Part shown: piece by piece, positions 5,640 to 9,990 of the stretch
Position numbering within the stretch: position 1 is the first letter of the stretch
Layout: every line of letters starts with the position of its first letter
Origin: Bacteroidaceae bacterium
Lineage (GTDB): Bacteria; Bacteroidota; Bacteroidia; Bacteroidales; Bacteroidaceae
Assembly (NCBI GenBank): GCA_021443405.1
Contig: JABUUA010000059.1
Location: 1-9,990 of the forward strand
Direction: 5' to 3'
DNA length: 9,990 nucleotides
Made by a program: the position numbers and the translations under genes
The notes under the pieces: generated by a model
The model's input: the letters and a program-made list of their open reading frames with translations, nothing else
What the model was told of the DNA's origin: nothing
Databases searched by the model: none

Positions 5640-8000
5640 CTAGAGCGTCTGCCCGATGGTGTTGTCGCCGAAGTGCGTCACTCCCTTGTCGCAGGTGTAG
5701 TCGCTGCCGGGGGTGAGCGCCGTGCCGTCAGCCTTCTTCCACGTGAACACGGTGGCTTGACCGTCGGCTTCCACATACTGGTCGCTCAGGTTGTAGCCGG
5801 GACCCTTGGTCGGAATCTCTATCTGCGCCTGCGGAGCATAGGTGTAAGTCGTCCAGCCGGCCGACGAGGGCAGCGGTAGTGTGGCCAGCGTGAAACAGTT
5901 GTTGGCGCAGTTGAACGTCTCGATGACGTTGGTCTCGGGCAACACTATCTCGCGAAGCTGGTTGTCGTTGCAGTAGAACGTCTTGAGCTGACCGAGATAA
6001 TTTATCTTGAGCGTCTCGAAGGAGTTGTGACTGACATCGAGGTACTGGACGTAGTCGGCATCGGTGAAATTAAATTCGGTGAGCTGGTTGTGGCTCAGGT
6101 CGATGTAGTTCCACGAGCCGGGCTCGTTGAGTTTGACAGCCGTCATGCCGTTGTTCGAGAGGCAGATGTGGCTGAGGATGTTCTTGCCGTAAGAACCGTT
6201 GGCTCCGGCCAGCGTGAAGTCGGCGCCGAAGTTGTTGCCGGTGATGTCCACCGACTGCAGACAGCGGTTCCACTGGAGGTCGAGCTTCGTCAGCGCTGTG
6301 CCGGTGAGCGTGAGTTCGGCCAGCGAACGGCTGTTCGAGAGGTCGAGCGAAATCAACTTGAAGTCGGCAATCTTGAAGGCGGTGAGTTCCTCGCCCTCGG
6401 GAACATAGAGTTTCATGGTGCCGAACTTCGCCTTGGAGGCAGTGACGTTGGCTTCCGCGGGAGTGCGCTCGCCGGTGGCCTGGAAAGGCTGAAGTTGCCC
6501 GTCGCCGAGGTCAACGAAGAACTGCTTGGGCTGGGCTGCGGTGGCGCCCTTCATGCCCACATAGATTTTCACAGGACTGCCCGCGGTGAGCGCGTTGCCC
6601 ATGGTGGCGGCGAGGTCGGGCTGACCAAACGTGGCGGCGTCCTTGACGCGGAACTTCGTGGTGGTGAGTTCGATGTCGGGGAAGATGGCGTTGAAGAACG
6701 AGGCATAGACCGAGTCGGCCAGCACTTCCTTGATGGTAAGGACGCCGTTCGAGAACGTATATTCCGACTCATCGAGCGGCACGGAAAGTTCGGGGTTGTC
6801 CTCGGAAACCGTGAACACGGCGGCAAAAGTCTCCATGTCGGGTCGCACAATCTTGCCAGTCAGGTCGAGGGCAGCGCCCGCCAGATAAGCGCCCGGAACG
6901 GTCAGGGGGCGTTGCTTGTACTCAAAGTCGCCCCACGTCTCCTGCGGAATGGGCAGAGAGTTGAAGTCCATGCAGTTGCCCGAGATGAACACGTTGATGA
7001 GGTCGCGGTTTTGGGTTAGGTCGAGCGAAGTGAGGTAGTTGTTGCGGACGTAGATGTCGCGCAGCGCCGGACACTTTGTGAGGTCGAGCGAGGTGAGATT
7101 ATTGTCGTTGAGGAACAGATAAATGAGGTTGGGGCAGTGGGTGACGTCTATCTCGGTGAGCTTGACATCTTTGTTGAACGCCGAACTGTGGGTGGCGTAG
7201 AACTGCTGCAACTTCGTTGACTTCGAGAGGTCGATGCTGGGAATGCGCGTCTCGGAGATGTTGAGAATGTAGAGGTTGGGATTGTTGCGCACGTCGAGCG
7301 AGGCCACCGATGTGTTGTCGATGGAGAGCTTCTGCAAGTTGGGACATGCCGAGGGCGTGAGCCGTTGGAGACCCGGTGTGCTCATGGCGTCGAACACCAC
7401 AAGGTTGGGGAAGCCCGCGATGTCGAAGTTCGGGTCCACATTCTCAATCAGCGACATCTCCAGTATCTGCAAGGTGGGCTTGCTGCCGGTGATGGTCAGC
7501 GGCGCCCGGTTGAAGGGATTGTCGTTGAGATACAGCGCCTGCAACTTGGTGAAAGGAGTGAGGTCGAGACTCTCGAGCGCGTTGTGCTCAAGGGCAAGAA
7601 TCTCGATGTTTTCGGGGTTTTTGAACTCGACGGAGGTAATCTCGGCGCCTGTGCAACTGAGATAATCGATGACCACGTCGTCGTCGCAGAACACCTCCAC
7701 CACGCCTTCTTCGTTCACTTGGCAGGCAATGTTAGTGCCTAAGAGCGCCATGGATTCGGAGTCGTACTCGGCCGTGATGATGTTGGCCTCGCTGCTGTTG
7801 CCACCCGAACACTTGATGTCGGCATAGCCCGTGTGACCCTCCGCAGCACCCAGCACCAATGTGAAGGTGTTGGTGGGGCCTTCTTTGGCATAGATGTTCG
7901 TCTTGATGCGGATGTCGGGGGTGGCTTGTGCCATGGCGCCTGCGGCTAGGAGCATCAGGAGGAAAGAAAGGAAAAATCGTCTCATTGTTCTTGTTTTCAT
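5640..8000 (-). CDS. Secreted LRR protein, N-terminal fragment (modules 1 and 2)
   Basis: 786 codons from ATG 8000-7998 to TAG 5642-5640. Residues 1-24 are a signal peptide (MKTRTMRR, then FFLSFLLMLLAAGAMA, cleavage before QA); Met6 is an alternative start. Module 1 holds a beta domain (about 25-115), about ten Bacteroidetes-type LRRs (for example NNLTSLDLTKCPALRDIYV), a cap (LPIPQETWGDFEY) and a beta region ending FPDIELTTTKFRV near 450. Module 2 repeats this plan (ALTAGSPVKIYVG, LRRs, LPLPSSAGWTTYTY). It stops abruptly in its last beta region at GQTL. The ATG lies 37 bp after the stop of the subtilase gene, so the two are probably cotranscribed. LRR proteins of this type are usually surface-exposed binding proteins. 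This fragment has no C-terminal sorting tail, so if made it may stay in the periplasm. Confidence 0.82.
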   Translation of the reverse strand: MKTRTMRRFFLSFLLMLLAAGAMAQATPDIRIKTNIYAKEGPTNTFTLVLGAAEGHTGYADIKCSGGNSSEANIITAEYDSESMALLGTNIACQVNEEGVVEVFCDDDVVIDYLSCTGAEITSVEFKNPENIEILALEHNALESLDLTPFTKLQALYLNDNPFNRAPLTITGSKPTLQILEMSLIENVDPNFDIAGFPNLVVFDAMSTPGLQRLTPSACPNLQKLSIDNTSVASLDVRNNPNLYILNISETRIPSIDLSKSTKLQQFYATHSSAFNKDVKLTEIDVTHCPNLIYLFLNDNNLTSLDLTKCPALRDIYVRNNYLTSLDLTQNRDLINVFISGNCMDFNSLPIPQETWGDFEYKQRPLTVPGAYLAGAALDLTGKIVRPDMETFAAVFTVSEDNPELSVPLDESEYTFSNGVLTIKEVLADSVYASFFNAIFPDIELTTTKFRVKDAATFGQPDLAATMGNALTAGSPVKIYVGMKGATAAQPKQFFVDLGDGQLQPFQATGERTPAEANVTASKAKFGTMKLYVPEGEELTAFKIADFKLISLDLSNSRSLAELTLTGTALTKLDLQWNRCLQSVDITGNNFGADFTLAGANGSYGKNILSHICLSNNGMTAVKLNEPGSWNYIDLSHNQLTEFNFTDADYVQYLDVSHNSFETLKINYLGQLKTFYCNDNQLREIVLPETNVIETFNCANNCFTLATLPLPSSAGWTTYTYAPQAQIEIPTKGPGYNLSDQYVEADGQATVFTWKKADGTALTPGSDYTCDKGVTHFGDNTIGQTL

Positions 8001-8037
8001 GTTATTGGAACGCGATTGTCTCGGGATTCCGATGCGG

Positions 8038-9990
8038 TTATTTGATTACAATCTTCTGGGCCTTGCCGTCGTTCACCCGCAGCAGATAGATGCCGGGAGT
8101 GAGGTGCGAGGCGTCGATGGTGGTCTCGTTGCCTTGGGCATGGGCGGCCAGCACCTTCACGCCGTGCAGGTTGTAGAGCGCGGCGTTGAGACTCTGGGCG
8201 CTGGGCAGCAACACGGAGAAGCGGCGAACGCCCACGGGAGTGAACACCACGCGCGGGTCGGCGTCGCCGATGACGCCTTGCACGCCCGTGTCGTAGAGAC
8301 GGCGGAGCACCTCCTTCAGACCGGCGTAGGCGTTGAACTTGCCCGCTCCCGCCTGCACGGGGTCGGGGAGAGCGGCGGTGTATTCGTCGTTGACGGCGGT
8401 CTGCATCAGGATGTCGCGCGCTTCATAGACCGAGAGATTGGGGTTGGCCTCCAGCCAGAGGGCGATGGCGCCCGCCACGAGCGGCGACGCCATGGACGTT
8501 CCCATCATGGGATACCAATAACTGTCGCGCCCGAACTCCGTGGTCTTGGCGCACGTCACCTCCTCGCGGAGTCCGTTGGCGGCATTGTTGAAGTAAGGAG
8601 TGCTGATGGAGGAGACAATCAGGCAGCCGGGCGCCACCACGTGAGGCATGTTCCGCCCGTCAACCAGCGTGCCGAAGCTTGAGTAGTCCGTGACGTAGTT
8701 CTCGGGGTAAGCGCCGTCGTAGCCCAGTTCCACGCCACCGAGTCCGCCGGCATAGTCCTTCGTGTTGTAAGCGCCCACGGCAATAATGTTTTTGCCCGTG
8801 GCAATGTCGGAAATTGTGCCGTTGAACGAGCCATCGACGAAGGGAACCGTCTCGCCGTTGTCCGTGTAACTCTCGTAACCATAGCGGTCGAGGGCGGTGA
8901 ACGTTCCGTCGCAGAAGCAGTCGATGCGCTGGCCGGCCTTGCCGATGACGCGGAAGCCCAGCGTGTATTGCGCTTCGGTGGTGGTCTCGTCGGCGGGATT
9001 GTTGTCGGTGTTGGTCACATAGTAGTCGATGCCGGCGTAGAAGCGGCCCGATTCTTCGTCAATCATACCGCCCACACCCACATAACCGTCATAGGCGTTG
9101 GCAAAGGTGGCGTCCACGATGTCGTTCTCGCCCTGGCGATAATCCTCGGAACTGCACAGGTATTGGGCCGAGCCGTCCTTGGTGGTCAGCGGGAACACGC
9201 GGGCCACTTTCTTGCGGGCCTTGTTGTAGAGGATGACTTGCACCTCGAAGTCGTCCGCCGTGTCGCTGTAAATCTCCACGATTCCGTAGCGGACATTGAG
9301 ATAGACATAAGGGCGGATGAGGGTGGCGAAGGTGTTGTTGTCCTCCGTGAAGGTTTGGTGATAGGAGAGGGGGATGTTGCCCTCGTTGCCGGCCGAGACG
9401 CAGAAGATGACGCGGTCCTCTTCGGCAATCATGTCGAGATACTGTGAAAGCGGTCCCGTGCCGTCGTGCGGACCTTGGTTGCCTCCCAGCGAGAGGTTGA
9501 CCACCATGGGACGGAAGTCGTGGTACCAACGGTCCTCCATCATGTTCTCCACCGCCATGGCGATGAGCGCGTCGAAACTTGCGCCCGACGAGGCATAGAG
9601 ACTGCTGTTGTAGGCCACGCCGTAGAAGGGATTATCGCCCAAGGCGATGTCGTTGCCCGTGACAGGGTCGTAGGTGGCAAACTTGCAGTCGCCGCGATAA
9701 CTGCCCGCCATGATGCCTAACGTGTGGGTGCCGTGGGTCTGCTGACTGTCGTCGGTGGTGAAGTTCTGCAGACTGAGGCCCGACACGGATGGGTCGGGCG
9801 AGGCGTATTTGCTCACGTTCACGCCCGTGCCTAATGAGTTGACCTCTGCGGTGGCGAAATAAGTGAAACGACTGTTGCCGTCCTCGTCGCGGAAGTTGGC
9901 GTGGTTGGGGTCGAAACCGCCGTCCACGATGCCCGTGATGATTCCCTTGCCGGTGTAGGTCTGGGGGAGTTCGAGCTGAGAGTTCTCGTG
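8038..9990 (-). CDS. Secreted S8 family serine peptidase (subtilase) with C-terminal sorting domain, 5' end outside window
   Basis: The frame is open from the right edge to TAA 8040-8038, giving 650 visible residues; the signal peptide and any propeptide lie outside. Counting from base 9990, the catalytic triad is complete: Asp23 in GIITGIVDGGFDPNH, His86 in THGTHTLGIMAG and Ser499 in GTSMASPLVAGA. The oxyanion Asn202 is in SAGNEG. The Asn-to-Ser distance is 297 residues, against 66 in subtilisin BPN', so a domain of roughly 230 residues rich in predicted beta strands is inserted. The position recalls the jelly-roll insert of CspA-like subtilases. The last 65 residues or so (YNLHGVKVL, LTPGIYLLRVNDGKAQKIVIK without its first letter) form a type A type IX sorting domain. 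The protein should be exported and act as an endopeptidase at the cell surface or outside; the substrate is unknown. It is the visible first gene of the unit continuing into the LRR gene. Confidence 0.92.
   Translation of the reverse strand, partial: HENSQLELPQTYTGKGIITGIVDGGFDPNHANFRDEDGNSRFTYFATAEVNSLGTGVNVSKYASPDPSVSGLSLQNFTTDDSQQTHGTHTLGIMAGSYRGDCKFATYDPVTGNDIALGDNPFYGVAYNSSLYASSGASFDALIAMAVENMMEDRWYHDFRPMVVNLSLGGNQGPHDGTGPLSQYLDMIAEEDRVIFCVSAGNEGNIPLSYHQTFTEDNNTFATLIRPYVYLNVRYGIVEIYSDTADDFEVQVILYNKARKKVARVFPLTTKDGSAQYLCSSEDYRQGENDIVDATFANAYDGYVGVGGMIDEESGRFYAGIDYYVTNTDNNPADETTTEAQYTLGFRVIGKAGQRIDCFCDGTFTALDRYGYESYTDNGETVPFVDGSFNGTISDIATGKNIIAVGAYNTKDYAGGLGGVELGYDGAYPENYVTDYSSFGTLVDGRNMPHVVAPGCLIVSSISTPYFNNAANGLREEVTCAKTTEFGRDSYWYPMMGTSMASPLVAGAIALWLEANPNLSVYEARDILMQTAVNDEYTAALPDPVQAGAGKFNAYAGLKEVLRRLYDTGVQGVIGDADPRVVFTPVGVRRFSVLLPSAQSLNAALYNLHGVKVLAAHAQGNETTIDASHLTPGIYLLRVNDGKAQKIVIK

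Larger units (their letters stand above)
4224..8000 (-). pseudogene. Three-module secreted LRR protein, interrupted by an in-frame TAG and a 69-bp 3' insertion
   Basis: The open frames at 5640-8000 and 4296-5633 are in the same frame, separated only by TAG (5642-5640) and the codons TGC GAG. Together they form one protein with three homologous modules, each a beta domain, a run of LRRs, and a cap (LPIPxxxW then Y-x-Y or F-x-Y) followed by a beta region. The signal peptide is only on the first fragment and the sorting tail only on the second, so neither piece is a complete exported protein. Past the second stop (TAG 4298-4296) the same frame continues to KVLVR and TAA at 4226-4224. Without the 69-bp duplication and insert, and with a sense codon at 787, the gene would encode 1235 aa. 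Whether the strain still makes a useful product (truncated, or by amber readthrough) cannot be told from sequence alone. Confidence 0.72.

Noticed and set aside
4221..5879. Long + strand open frame (552 codons) antisense to the LRR gene
   Set aside because: Its protein has low-complexity Val/Glu/Arg/Gly composition with no domain and mirrors the LRR repeats on the other strand. The - strand frame has clear LRR and cap motifs.
6027..7019. + strand open frame of 330 codons
   Set aside because: Antisense shadow of LRR modules 1 and 2, with the same biased composition and no recognisable motif or upstream signal.
1..9990. CRISPR array, tRNA, rRNA or transposase
   Set aside because: I saw no regularly spaced direct repeats, no tRNA-like cloverleaf, no rRNA sequence and no transposase motif on either strand.

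Overview
The window looks like a chromosomal stretch from a Bacteroidales bacterium, most likely Prevotella or a close relative. The evidence is a TTG / TAnnTTTG promoter, weak or absent Shine-Dalgarno sites, and secreted proteins that pair an N-terminal signal peptide with a C-terminal tail of the Bacteroidetes type (type IX secretion or a related Prevotella tail). The protein families also fit: GLUG-repeat, Bacteroidetes-type LRR, InlB-type repeat and subtilase. The genus is an inference; no rRNA or housekeeping gene is present.

Layout. At the left edge, on the + strand, is the broken end of a DNA methyltransferase gene (1-126), closed by a strong terminator (135-169). Everything else is on the - strand. 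Reading leftwards from the right edge: an S8 subtilase that runs off the window (8038-9990); 37 bp further on, a large three-module leucine-rich-repeat surface protein (8000 to about 4224) closed by a terminator at 4161-4199; then a separate unit with its own promoter (4031-4061), encoding a 1159-aa GLUG-repeat surface protein (499-3978) and, 6 bp after its stop, a 56-aa peptide (322-492) ending in an acidic tail. That unit ends at a terminator at 262-298.

How the genes work together. All three large proteins should be exported and end in sorting-type tails, so this is a cell-surface or secreted-protein locus: a protease, a probable adhesin or binding protein, and a second large solenoid protein. 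No restriction, CRISPR or biosynthetic system is visible.

Most interesting points. (1) The LRR gene is broken twice. An in-frame TAG at 5640-5642 falls where a homologous module has a Tyr codon. Near its 3' end, a 61-bp palindrome-rich insert flanked by an 8-bp direct repeat has displaced the last codons of the sorting tail; removing it restores a canonical ending (AAAKVLVR, then TAA). (2) The GLUG protein carries a roughly 126-residue, AT-rich, hydrophobic helical hairpin inserted precisely between two GLUG strands. (3) The 56-aa gene directly downstream is easily missed.
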